Shown: positions 1-7,214 of the stretch, one piece after another
Layout of the letters: each line of letters begins with the position of its first letter
Numbering within the stretch: the stretch's first letter is position 1
Assembly: GCA_041844915.1 (NCBI GenBank)
Contig: JBGZBY010000047.1
Coordinates: 1 to 20,598, forward strand
From: W11650 sp041844915
GTDB taxonomy: Bacteria > Bacillota > Clostridia > Lachnospirales > Vallitaleaceae
DNA length: 20,598 nt
Direction of reading: 5' to 3'
Notes under the pieces: model-generated
Databases searched by the model: none
What the model was told of the DNA's origin: nothing
The model's input: only the letters and a program-made list of their open reading frames with translations
Translations under genes and position numbers: made by a program

Positions 1-840
1 TATCCCGAATATGAATTTGAAATGCTGGAGGAATCGCAGATGATAGCCGGTATAAGGGAGATTTTAAAGGAGGTTGAGGCCTTGGAAAATTCCTATGAAA
101 ACGGCAGATTGATCAGGGAGGGGATTAAGACAGCGATTATCGGCAAGCCCAATGTTGGGAAGTCCTCTATTTTAAACGCTCTTTTGCGTTCCAACCGCGC
201 TATTGTAACCGATATTGCCGGAACAACCAGAGATACGCTGGAGGAATATTATTATTTGAATGGAATCAATTTGAAGCTGATCGACACAGCGGGCATTAGA
301 GAAAGCGGCGATCTGGTAGAAAAAATGGGTATTGAAAAATCCTTGGAGGCGATTCATCTGGCGGATCTGCTTTTGTTTGTGCTGGACAGCTCTTTGGATT
401 TGGAGGAGGAGGATCATCGAATTTTATCGGAGATCAGGGATAAAAAATGCATTTTTATTTTGAATAAGGCGGATCTGCAAAATAAGCTGGACAGAGCCTA
501 TATTGCCGAAAAATTTCCGTTCGCGCGCCTGATTGAAACCTCTGCCTTGACGGGATACGGCATTGACCGTTTGGAGGAAATGATTAGCGAGCTTTTTTCC
601 TTTGGGGAAATGGAGGAATCTGACAGCCTGTATATTACCAATCTCCGGCAAAAAGAGGCATTGGTCGGTGCATCGGCGGCTATGAAGCAGGCGATTGCCT
701 CCGTTGAGGCGGGCTTTAGCGAGGAATTTTGGGCAATGGATTTGAAAAAGGCGTATTTGGAAATGTCAAAAATCATAGGTGAAAATATGGAGGATGACGT
801 CGTTTCACAAATTTTTGCCAGATTTTGCTTGGGAAAATAG
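1..840 (+). CDS. mnmE: tRNA modification GTPase MnmE, 5'-truncated by window edge
   Basis: This is the C-terminal part (279 codons visible) of the roughly 460-residue GTPase MnmE, which with MnmG installs the aminomethyl-type modification on wobble uridine 34 of certain tRNAs. The reading frame is open from base 1, so the N-terminal tetrahydrofolate-binding domain lies outside the window and the ATG at 22 is internal. The inserted G domain is clear: P-loop GKPNVGKSS at bases 142-168, switch region AGTTRD, Walker B-type DTAGIRE, and base-recognition NKAD. The C-terminus ends in FCLGK, where the family carries its catalytic C-x-G-K cysteine. It lies 188 bp upstream of mnmG, its functional partner, on the same strand. 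Identification is secure. Confidence 0.97.
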   Translation, partial: YPEYEFEMLEESQMIAGIREILKEVEALENSYENGRLIREGIKTAIIGKPNVGKSSILNALLRSNRAIVTDIAGTTRDTLEEYYYLNGINLKLIDTAGIRESGDLVEKMGIEKSLEAIHLADLLLFVLDSSLDLEEEDHRILSEIRDKKCIFILNKADLQNKLDRAYIAEKFPFARLIETSALTGYGIDRLEEMISELFSFGEMEESDSLYITNLRQKEALVGASAAMKQAIASVEAGFSEEFWAMDLKKAYLEMSKIIGENMEDDVVSQIFARFCLGK

Positions 841-952
841 GAAGTAGCCGGAAGTCTTTTATTTGGAGTTTTCGCTTTTGGAAGGGTAAAAAGAATCGCA
901 GGCTTCCTGCTAAATAATCAGCAAGGAAAGTTAAGCAATTTAAAAAATAGAG

Positions 953-981
953 TTTTCATTTAAATATAGATATGGTATACT
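953..981 (+). promoter_or_regulatory. Predicted sigma-A promoter upstream of mnmG
   Basis: A TTTTCA -35 element (953-958) is followed by a 17-bp spacer and a TATACT -10 element (976-981). TG at 973-974 makes it an extended -10. It sits about 48 bp upstream of the mnmG start, in the 188-bp gap after mnmE. The same TGn-TATACT form precedes degS, parA and ccdA in this window, which supports the call. Confidence 0.6.
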
Positions 982-1028
982 GGAAAGGATAGAGAGGAAC
1001 CTTCTCTTGACAGGAAAGGGAAAAGTAG

Positions 1029-2903
1029 ATGTCAGAATATATTATAGATTCGGCGGATATTGTTGTAATCGGCGGCGGACATGCCGGAGTGGAGGCCGCG
1101 CTGGCAGCTGCCAGAAGTGGTTGCAGGACGATTTTATTTGCCGTTAGCTTAGACAGCATTGCCATGCTGCCTTGTAATCCCAGCATTGGAGGAACCTCCA
1201 AGGGGCATTTGGTTCGGGAGGTTGATGCGCTGGGCGGGGAAATGGGAAAAAATATTGATAAAACCTATATCCAGAGCCGAATGCTGAACAAAGCCAAGGG
1301 TCCGGCAGTGCATTCGCTGCGGGCGCAGGCTGACAAGCATGCATATTCGGCGGAAATGAAAAAAACACTGGAAAATACCCCCAATTTAAAAATAAAACAA
1401 ACCGAGGTTATAGATATTTTAGTAGACGAGCAGCAAAAGGTTACGGGGGTTAAGGTAATATCCGGCGGAATCTATCAGGCGAGGGCAGTGATTATCGCTA
1501 CCGGAACCTATCTGCGAGCCCGATGTATTTATGGAGATGTCAGTATTGAGAGCGGGCCGAACGGCTTGCAGGCGGCAAATCATCTATCGGAAAAGTTGAG
1601 AAATTTAGGTATTCAGCTAAATCGTTTTAAAACTGGAACTCCGGCTAGGGTGGATCGCCGAACGATAGATTTTTCACAATTAGAAGAACAGCCCGGAGAT
1701 GAACGGATTGTTCCCTTTTCCTTTGAAAATAGGGAGGAAGATATAAAAAAGGAGCAGATTTCCTGCTGGCTGGCATATACCAATCTGCAAACAGCAGAAA
1801 TTATTTCGGCAAATCTTGATCGTTCGCCGCTTTACGGCGGAGTGATCGAGGGAACGGGGCCGCGCTATTGTCCTTCGATTGAGGATAAAGTTGTGCGTTT
1901 TGCCGATAAGGAAAAGCATCAGATTTTTGTGGAGCCGGAGGCGGAAAATACCAATGAAATGTATCTGGCAGGGCTTAGCAGCTCCTTGCCGGAGGATGTT
2001 CAAATCCAAATGATTCGGACAATGAAGGGCTTTGAGCATTGTGAGGTTATGCGGATTGGCTATGCCATTGAATATGACTGCATTGATCCCTTGGAGCTTA
2101 AGCCTACCTTGGAATTAAAGCAGATCGGCGGGCTTTTCAGTGCTGGTCAGTTTAACGGCAGCAGCGGATATGAGGAAGCTGCTGCTCAGGGGATTATTGC
2201 CGGGATTAATGCCGTTGCCTTTATTAAGGAAAAGGAGCCTTTGATTTTGGATCGCTCGGAGGCATATATCGGCGTGTTGATTGATGATTTAGTAACGAAG
2301 GGAACGAAAGAGCCTTATCGAATGATGACTTCGCGGGCAGAATACCGCCTGCTGCTTCGGCAGGATAACGCTGATCTTCGCCTGTCGGATTATGGCTATA
2401 AAGCAGGGCTGCTTTCTGAGGAAAGATATCAGGCTTTTTGCCAGAAGAGAGAGTGTATTTTTTCTGAAATTCGGCGGCTAAAAGAAAAGATTTTGGGATT
2501 TAGTTTGGAGCTAAATCAATTCTTGGAAGCTCAAGCTTCTGCACCGGTTCGTTCTGGTATTAGTTTATACGATTTGTTGAAGCGTTCGGAAATCAGTTAT
2601 GAAAGCTTAGCGGCAATTGATAAAGAAAGACTGGAGCTGTCGCCAGAGATTTTAGAACAAGTCAATATTCAGGTAAAATATGAGGGATATATTGCCAGAC
2701 AGATCGAGCAGGTAGAAAAATATAAAAAGCTGGAACAAAAGAAGATACCGCCGGATATTGACTATGATAAGGTGGGAAATCTGCGGACGGAAGCAAGGCA
2801 AAAGCTGAAGCAGGTCAGGCCTCTTAGCATCGGTCAGGCTGGCCGGATATCCGGCGTTTCTCCATCGGATATTTCTGTGTTGCTGGTTTACTTGGGAAAA
2901 TAA
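1029..2903 (+). CDS. mnmG: tRNA uridine-5-carboxymethylaminomethyl synthesis enzyme MnmG (GidA)
   Basis: This is a full-length 624-residue FAD/NADH-dependent partner of MnmE for modifying uridine 34 of tRNA in the cytoplasm; the family is usually about 620-630 residues. The N-terminal dinucleotide-binding motif GGGHAGVEAA begins at residue 15. Other family signatures are CNPSIGG near residue 50, the FAD-associated PRYCPSIEDK stretch near residue 280, and a C-terminal helical region used for tRNA and MnmE contact. The ATG at 1029 follows an AGGAAAGGG ribosome binding site. It is transcribed with rsmG and is preceded by a predicted promoter at 953-981. Nothing in the sequence looks damaged. Confidence 0.98.
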   Translation: MSEYIIDSADIVVIGGGHAGVEAALAAARSGCRTILFAVSLDSIAMLPCNPSIGGTSKGHLVREVDALGGEMGKNIDKTYIQSRMLNKAKGPAVHSLRAQADKHAYSAEMKKTLENTPNLKIKQTEVIDILVDEQQKVTGVKVISGGIYQARAVIIATGTYLRARCIYGDVSIESGPNGLQAANHLSEKLRNLGIQLNRFKTGTPARVDRRTIDFSQLEEQPGDERIVPFSFENREEDIKKEQISCWLAYTNLQTAEIISANLDRSPLYGGVIEGTGPRYCPSIEDKVVRFADKEKHQIFVEPEAENTNEMYLAGLSSSLPEDVQIQMIRTMKGFEHCEVMRIGYAIEYDCIDPLELKPTLELKQIGGLFSAGQFNGSSGYEEAAAQGIIAGINAVAFIKEKEPLILDRSEAYIGVLIDDLVTKGTKEPYRMMTSRAEYRLLLRQDNADLRLSDYGYKAGLLSEERYQAFCQKRECIFSEIRRLKEKILGFSLELNQFLEAQASAPVRSGISLYDLLKRSEISYESLAAIDKERLELSPEILEQVNIQVKYEGYIARQIEQVEKYKKLEQKKIPPDIDYDKVGNLRTEARQKLKQVRPLSIGQAGRISGVSPSDISVLLVYLGK

Positions 2904-3027
2904 ATTGGAAAAGAGAATGCGCCAAGTGGAGATGACTTTGGAAGGATGAACCGGCAGGTTTTAAAGCCGAAGCGGAAAAGGCGATAAACGGCGCTTTCAT
3001 TTGACTGGGAAAAAGGAGAGGACTTTT

Positions 3028-3732
3028 TTGGAGAAGGAAATAAAAGAGATTTTAGAAAAGTCCGGCTATGCGCCGACAGAAAATCAGATTTGGCAGATTC
3101 AGCTGTTTTACAGACTGTTGGTGGAAAAGAATAAGGTCATGAATTTAACAGCATTGGACGAGCCGCTTGATTTTTTGGAAAAGCATCTGCACGATAGTCT
3201 GCTGCTTCGCCGACATTTTAAATTCCAAAGCGGAGCAAAGCTGGTGGATGTCGGAACCGGCGCCGGCTTTCCGGGTGTTCCAATCGCGATTATGGAGCCG
3301 GAGATAACGGTGATGCTGCTGGATTCTTTAACGAAGCGGATTCTTTTTTTACAGGAGGCTGTCCGTCTTTTAGAGCTTGAAAATGTCAAAATCCTCAATT
3401 TGCGGGCAGAGGCAGCCGGAAGACAGCCTGAGCTTCGGGAAAGCTTTGATTATTGTGTTTCCAGAGCGGTCAGTCACTTGAATAAATTGTCGGAATATTG
3501 TTTGCCACTGGTAAAGCAAAATGGGTATTTTATTCCCTATAAGGCGGAAAAGGTATTGACAGAAATTCCCGAATCAGAACGAGCGATTTTGGTATTGGGG
3601 GGAGAAATATCCGATATCAAGGAGGATCAAATCTTGGGGGCTAAGCGCTTTTTTCCGATTATTCAAAAACGCAGACATACGCCGGAGAGCTATCCGAGAA
3701 CTTCAGAAAAAATAGCAAAAAAGGCTTTATAA
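3028..3732 (+). CDS. rsmG: 16S rRNA (guanine527-N7)-methyltransferase RsmG (GidB)
   Basis: RsmG methylates N7 of G527 in 16S rRNA using S-adenosylmethionine. The Rossmann SAM-binding motif VDVGTGAGFPGVPIA is near residue 72, preceded by the family motif KVMNLTA. A TTG start at 3028 is preferred because AAGGAG lies at 3013-3018, 9 nt upstream, giving 234 residues. An in-frame TTG at 3001 would add nine residues but has no good ribosome binding site. It lies 124 bp after mnmG on the same strand with no terminator seen between them, the usual mnmE-mnmG-rsmG order. The family assignment is secure and the start is probable. Confidence 0.94.
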   Translation: MEKEIKEILEKSGYAPTENQIWQIQLFYRLLVEKNKVMNLTALDEPLDFLEKHLHDSLLLRRHFKFQSGAKLVDVGTGAGFPGVPIAIMEPEITVMLLDSLTKRILFLQEAVRLLELENVKILNLRAEAAGRQPELRESFDYCVSRAVSHLNKLSEYCLPLVKQNGYFIPYKAEKVLTEIPESERAILVLGGEISDIKEDQILGAKRFFPIIQKRRHTPESYPRTSEKIAKKAL

Positions 3733-3753
3733 TTTATAAATTTATGGTATACT
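3726..3753 (+). promoter_or_regulatory. Predicted promoter for the degS-degU pair
   Basis: An extended -10 TGG-TATACT (3745-3753) follows a weaker -35 TTTATA (3726-3731) with a 16-bp spacer. It overlaps the rsmG stop codon and lies about 150 bp upstream of the kinase start. The -10 is convincing, the -35 is not. A long 5' leader would result. Confidence 0.5.
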
Positions 3754-3900
3754 GTATTATATATTTAAAATGAAATTTCTTTTTTCTCTTATTTTTTAGA
3801 TAAGGATTAGGAACTTTCGGATCTTAGTGCCGTCAAATCGGCTGTTTATGCGGGAAATATTATATTTTGACCGGATAAGGATAAGCAGAGGAAGAAATCA

Positions 3901-5106
3901 ATGGAAAAAACAAATACGAATTTGGTAAAATCAAAGCAAGGGAACACAAAATCATTTTCTCCGGTAGTAAGTCCAAAGCAGACGAAGCAGTTGGAAAAAA
4001 TTTTAAACCAGACCATAGATTTTATTAGTGAAGGGGAAAAGGAGATTTATGAAATTCGGAATTATGCTCGGAAGGAATATGACGAGCTGGAAAAAGAGCT
4101 GATATATTTAAAGGTGGAGACTGCCAGCTTGATTACGACGGTGGATAAGCTGTATCAAACCTATGATATTAACCGGAAAAAGCTCTTAAATGCAAGAAGC
4201 TTCAGCGAGGAGGAGCTGCGCCGCCTACAAGAGGAAACCGATCAGCTGAGAATTAGATTGGAAGTAGAAAAGGATCGAGAAAGCACGATTATTCGGAGAA
4301 GAAATGATTTGGAGATTCAGCTTCGCAGCACCAAGGATTTGAACGATAGAGCGGAGCGCTTGTCAAGCGATTTTAACATTGCGGTTTCCCTGCTGAATGG
4401 AAATATTAAGCAGGTAACGGATACGATTGAGGATATTAATAATAAACAGGCGCTGGGTATTAAAATCCTACAGGTTCAGGAGGAGGAAAGACGGCGGATT
4501 GCCAGAGAAATGCATGACGGACTGGCACAGCAGCTGTCGCAGGTGCTGATCAACGCGGAATTCAGTGTTAAGATGCTGGATAAGGATATCAATCTGGCAA
4601 AACGGGAGCTAAATACTTTAAAAACTGAGTTAAGAGGGAGCATCAGCAGCATTCGTCAGTTGATTTACAATTTAAGACCGATGTCCCTAGATGATCTGGG
4701 CTTGATTCCGACGCTGAAAAGAGATGTGGAGTCCTTTCAAAAAAGCTTTCCGAATCGAAATTTACAGCTTTTCCTGTCGCCGGAGTTTGAAGAGGATAAG
4801 ATTGTGATGTCGGAAACAATGGTGCTGACGATCTATCGTATTTTTCAGGAAGCACTTTCCAATATTCAAAAGCATTCACAGGCAAAAAATGTGCAGATTG
4901 AGATGAAGATAGAGGATAAGAGCTTACGGATTCAAATAGAGGATGATGGCGTGGGCATGCCGCAATCCTCGTCGAATCAGTCTGTTGAACATGGATTTGG
5001 TTTATCCATTATGAAGGAAAGAGTGGATTTGCTAAGGGGAGAAATTAAGATTCAATCAGAAAAAGGTATCGGAACTAAAATTAAAATTCGAATTCCTTTA
5101 GGGTGA
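3901..5106 (+). CDS. DegS-like cytosolic sensor histidine kinase
   Basis: This 401-residue histidine kinase belongs to the NarL-type HisKA_3 class and resembles DegS of Bacillus. It should autophosphorylate and pass phosphate to the response regulator encoded 17 bp downstream. Residues 25-195 are charged, mostly helical and probably coiled-coil. No transmembrane segment or signal peptide is seen, so the protein is cytosolic. The phospho-acceptor region EEERRRIAREMHDG places the histidine at residue 205. The ATPase domain shows the N box (FQEALSNIQKH, about 315-325), DDGVGM (348-353) and GFGLSIM (365-371). The start has an AGAGGAAG site 6 nt upstream. What it senses cannot be read from the sequence. 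DegS-like is a family call, not proof of DegS function. Confidence 0.9.
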   Translation: MEKTNTNLVKSKQGNTKSFSPVVSPKQTKQLEKILNQTIDFISEGEKEIYEIRNYARKEYDELEKELIYLKVETASLITTVDKLYQTYDINRKKLLNARSFSEEELRRLQEETDQLRIRLEVEKDRESTIIRRRNDLEIQLRSTKDLNDRAERLSSDFNIAVSLLNGNIKQVTDTIEDINNKQALGIKILQVQEEERRRIAREMHDGLAQQLSQVLINAEFSVKMLDKDINLAKRELNTLKTELRGSISSIRQLIYNLRPMSLDDLGLIPTLKRDVESFQKSFPNRNLQLFLSPEFEEDKIVMSETMVLTIYRIFQEALSNIQKHSQAKNVQIEMKIEDKSLRIQIEDDGVGMPQSSSNQSVEHGFGLSIMKERVDLLRGEIKIQSEKGIGTKIKIRIPLG

Positions 5107-5123
5107 CTATAACAGGAGGCAAT

Positions 5124-5786
5124 ATGAACAAAATCAGAGTAATGATAACCGACGATCATGCGATGATCAGAGAAGGACTGAAAAAAGTATTGGAATTGGA
5201 AGAAGATATTGAAGTAGTGGCTCAATCGGCAAATGGACAAGATGCAATTAATTATTGCCTGCAAAATGAAGATAAGATTGATATTTTGCTTTTGGATGTA
5301 AATATGCCTAAAATGAACGGAATGCAAGCCTTGGAAAAATTGGAGAAGGATTCCCCCAATTTAAAGACTATTGTTTTGACCATTCATGATGAGATTGAAT
5401 ATTTGAGAAGAGCAATGGAGCTGGGAGCAAAGGGCTATGTCTTAAAGGACAGCGAATCCGATGCGCTGGCAAGCGCAATTCGTTCGGTTTACAATGGAGC
5501 AATCTATATTCAGCCGACAATGGCAATTCATCTGCTGAATGATCTGAATCCGAGAACGCCTGCGGGGAAAAAGAATTCTCTGACGAAAAGAGAGATTCAG
5601 GTATTAAAGCTGGTGACGAATGGGATGCTCAACAAGGAGATTGCAATACGCCTTAGAATTAGCGAAAAGACAGTAAAAAATCATGTTTCCAATATCTTTA
5701 AGAAGATAGACGTATCAGATCGGACACAGGCGGCGGTGTATGCGATTAAAACCGGTTTGGTGGAATTGTCGGAAATGGACAAATAA
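5124..5786 (+). CDS. DegU-like LuxR/NarL-family response regulator
   Basis: This 220-residue response regulator has an N-terminal receiver domain (about 5-117) and a C-terminal LuxR-type helix-turn-helix (about 155-215). Receiver residues are intact: acidic pair D10/D11, phospho-acceptor D58 in LLLDVNMP, T86 and K108. The DNA-binding part begins LTKREIQVLKLV and contains SEKTVKNHVSNIFKK, typical of the family. The ATG at 5124 follows AGGAGG with 4 nt spacing; an in-frame GTG at 5103 lacks a comparable site. It is co-transcribed with the upstream kinase, its likely cognate partner. A terminator-like hairpin formed by a parS site follows 54 bp after the stop. Its targets are not evident here. 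Confidence 0.92.
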   Translation: MNKIRVMITDDHAMIREGLKKVLELEEDIEVVAQSANGQDAINYCLQNEDKIDILLLDVNMPKMNGMQALEKLEKDSPNLKTIVLTIHDEIEYLRRAMELGAKGYVLKDSESDALASAIRSVYNGAIYIQPTMAIHLLNDLNPRTPAGKKNSLTKREIQVLKLVTNGMLNKEIAIRLRISEKTVKNHVSNIFKKIDVSDRTQAAVYAIKTGLVELSEMDK

Positions 5787-5801
5787 GGAAAAAGGGATAA
5801 A

Positions 5802-5817
5802 TGTTTCACGTGAAACA
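5802..5817. promoter_or_regulatory. parS site 1 (ParB centromere)
   Basis: TGTTTCACGTGAAACA is a perfect 16-bp match to the bacterial parS consensus and fully palindromic. It lies 16 bp after the response regulator stop. ParB should load here as a CTP-dependent clamp. No T-run follows it, unlike the other two sites. Confidence 0.96.
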
Positions 5818-5839
5818 AGGGAAAGAATATTTTCTAATT

Positions 5840-5862
5840 ATGTTTCACGTGGAACATTTTTT
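5840..5862 (+). terminator. Possible rho-independent terminator of degS-degU, coincident with parS site 2
   Basis: In RNA the parS palindrome folds into a nine-base-pair hairpin with an ACGU loop. The single variant base of this parS still pairs, as a G-U wobble between U5845 and G5852. Six T residues (5857-5862) follow directly, as in an intrinsic terminator. It would end the kinase/regulator transcript. The AU-rich stem makes efficiency uncertain. Confidence 0.5.
5841..5856. promoter_or_regulatory. parS site 2 (one-base variant)
   Basis: TGTTTCACGTGGAACA differs from the consensus at one base (G at 5852). Its reverse complement, TGTTCCACGTGAAACA, is a well-known functional parS variant. 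Its centre is 39 bp from parS site 1. Confidence 0.92.
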
Positions 5863-6021
5863 ATTATTGATATGGGAAAGGATTTTAAGGGACAAGGAAA
5901 ATAAATAGAGAAGACAGCAGTGGAAAAGGGATTTTTCATAGAGCAGGATAAAAGGGAGCAGGGTATTTTGTTTTTGTTCGGATCGTCATGAACACTGAGG
6001 CAAAGCTTAATAAAGAAGAAT

Positions 6022-6297
6022 AGGTGCAGCTTTTAGAGATAGGTCAGTCTGCTTTTCGACAAGGACAGCAGCCTGACAGCGTCCTCTTGCGCCGAGAATA
6101 TTTGAAGATGAAAGTCGTTCTTTATCTCGGTAGCTTGAGACGGGAGTTTTCTTCTATCGGAGAGCCATAGTGCTGACAGGCAGGCATGGAATACTTGGAA
6201 TCTTGAGAAATACCTTTTGAAATAAGATAAAAAAAGCGGGACAAAAAGGGGTTGTTGCAAAACGATAAAAAAATCGTTTTTGCAACAGCCATTTTTT
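6022..6297 (+). ncRNA. Candidate structured RNA between degU and parA, family not recognised
   Basis: No convincing coding frame covers this stretch, but it is rich in complementary segments. Hairpin A pairs 6043-6052 with 6068-6077 (nine pairs, one mismatch). Its loop contains GGAC (6063-6066), which can pair with GTCC at 6081-6084 as a pseudoknot. Hairpin B pairs CCGAGA (6092-6097) with TCTCGG (6125-6130) and continues inward. Hairpin C pairs 6149-6154 with 6159-6164. GCCTGACAGC (6071-6080) can alternatively pair, nine of ten, with GCTGACAGGC (6172-6181). A strong terminator closes the region. No clear promoter was found, and the 5' boundary is a guess. It does not match the signatures of tmRNA, RNase P, SRP RNA or the common riboswitches I know. 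Confidence 0.4.
6250..6297 (+). terminator. Strong intrinsic terminator, possibly bidirectional
   Basis: The left arm 6250-6266 and right arm 6273-6290 form about 17 pairs with one bulged T, around an AAAAAA loop. Six T residues (6292-6297) follow. On the opposite strand the stem is followed by CC and five T residues, so it could also stop minus-strand transcription. The ends (GGCTGTTGCAAAA on the minus strand) faintly recall insertion-sequence termini, but no transposase is present. Confidence 0.8.
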
Positions 6298-6345
6298 CTG
6301 CTTTTAAATAAATAGGTTCGTTCCTTTTGAAAATCATTTCAAAGT

Positions 6346-6378
6346 CCGGAATGTTTCACGTGAAACATTCCGGTTTTT
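6346..6378 (+). terminator. parS-containing 28-bp palindrome with T-run, possible terminator
   Basis: Bases 6346-6373 form a perfect 28-bp palindrome centred on parS site 3. TTTTT (6374-6378) follows immediately. As RNA this is a 12-bp hairpin with an ACGU loop and a U-tract. It would insulate parA from upstream read-through. Whether it terminates in the cell is unknown. Confidence 0.5.
6352..6367. promoter_or_regulatory. parS site 3, upstream of parA
   Basis: A second perfect TGTTTCACGTGAAACA, 96 bp upstream of parA. It is embedded in a longer perfect palindrome (6346-6373) because CCGGAA/TTCCGG flank it. It lies just upstream of the predicted parA promoter, so ParB bound here could influence transcription of its own operon. 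Confidence 0.96.
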
Positions 6379-6379
6379 G

Positions 6380-6408
6380 TTGTATCCGAGAGAAGATTGT
6401 GATATACT
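6380..6408 (+). promoter_or_regulatory. Predicted promoter of the parA operon
   Basis: An extended -10 TGA-TATACT (6400-6408) lies 17 bp after a weak -35 TTGTAT (6380-6385). It begins two bases after the T-run of the parS palindrome and is 39 bp from the parA start. It uses the same TGn-TATACT form as the other promoters here. Confidence 0.6.
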
Positions 6409-6447
6409 AAAAGCCGCAGATGGATGGAAAAAAGATGGGAGGAGATT

Positions 6448-7212
6448 ATGAGTAGAGTAATCGCCATTGCAAATCAGAAGGGCGGAGTAGGGAAAACGAC
6501 GACAGCGGTTAATTTGTCGGCTTGTTTGGCAGAAGCGGGCAAAAAAACCCTGATCATCGACTGCGATCCACAGGGAAATACCACGCAGGGCTTAGGTGTT
6601 GATAAGGCTTCGCTGACCCAGACGACCTATGATATTTTTTTACAGACGAAAAAGATATATGATGTGATTGGAGAAGATATTTACCCGGGACTGGATATTT
6701 TGCCAGCCAATATTGATTTGGCAGGAGCGGAGATTGAGCTGATTCAGCTGCCTGATAATAGCAATATTTTAAAGACAGCAATTTTAGACATCAGGGACAG
6801 CTATGATTTTATTTTGATTGACTGTCCGCCTTCTTTAAGCCTACTTACGATTAATGCGCTGACGGCGGCGGATACAGTTTTGGTTCCGCTGCAATGCGAA
6901 TTCTATGCATTGGAGGGTTTATCGCAGTTGATGTATACGATTCGACTGATTCAGGAAAAGCTGAATCCAAACCTTAACATTGAGGGAATCGTCTTTACGA
7001 TGTATGACGCTCGGACCAATTTGTCCTTGGAGGTAGTAGAGGAAGTAAAGAACGAGTTGAAAAATACCAATATCTACAAGACGATCATTCCAAGAAATGT
7101 TCGGTTGAGTGAAGCGCCAAGCTATGGGCAGCCAATTACGGCATACGACGCCAATTCCAAGGGAGCAGCGGCATATCGAGAACTGGCGCAGGAGGTCATA
7201 GAAAGGAGATAG
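6448..7212 (+). CDS. parA: Chromosome partitioning ATPase ParA (Soj)
   Basis: This 254-residue deviant Walker-type ATPase acts with ParB at parS sites in origin segregation; in Bacillus the homologue Soj also controls DnaA. The deviant Walker A motif KGGVGKTT covers residues 11-18 with the signature lysine K11. LIIDCDPQGN follows as the A' motif, and FILIDCPPS is Walker B. The ATG at 6448 is chosen because GGGAGGAG lies 3 to 5 nt upstream; an in-frame ATG at 6424 would add eight residues not typical of the family. Two bases separate it from parB. The short N-terminus, starting almost at the P-loop, is that of the chromosomal Soj type, not the plasmid type with a DNA-binding domain. Confidence 0.97.
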   Translation: MSRVIAIANQKGGVGKTTTAVNLSACLAEAGKKTLIIDCDPQGNTTQGLGVDKASLTQTTYDIFLQTKKIYDVIGEDIYPGLDILPANIDLAGAEIELIQLPDNSNILKTAILDIRDSYDFILIDCPPSLSLLTINALTAADTVLVPLQCEFYALEGLSQLMYTIRLIQEKLNPNLNIEGIVFTMYDARTNLSLEVVEEVKNELKNTNIYKTIIPRNVRLSEAPSYGQPITAYDANSKGAAAYRELAQEVIERR

Positions 7213-7214
7213 CC

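Noticed and set aside
898..910. Small GCAGG/CCTGC hairpin after mnmE
   Set aside because: Only five pairs and no T-run follow, so it is not a credible terminator.
5003..5011. TTATCCATT as a possible DnaA box
   Set aside because: It is a single imperfect match inside the kinase gene with no cluster of boxes, so no origin can be claimed.
6033..6260. 75-codon minus-strand open frame in the degU-parA gap
   Set aside because: It starts inside the terminator stem, has no plausible ribosome binding site, and lies across the RNA hairpins. Its composition (Arg/Leu/Ser-rich) looks like the antisense of a structured RNA.
6250..6290. Inverted repeat resembling insertion-sequence ends or a MITE
   Set aside because: The arms are separated by only six bases and followed by T-runs, which fits a terminator. 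No transposase or target-site duplication is visible.
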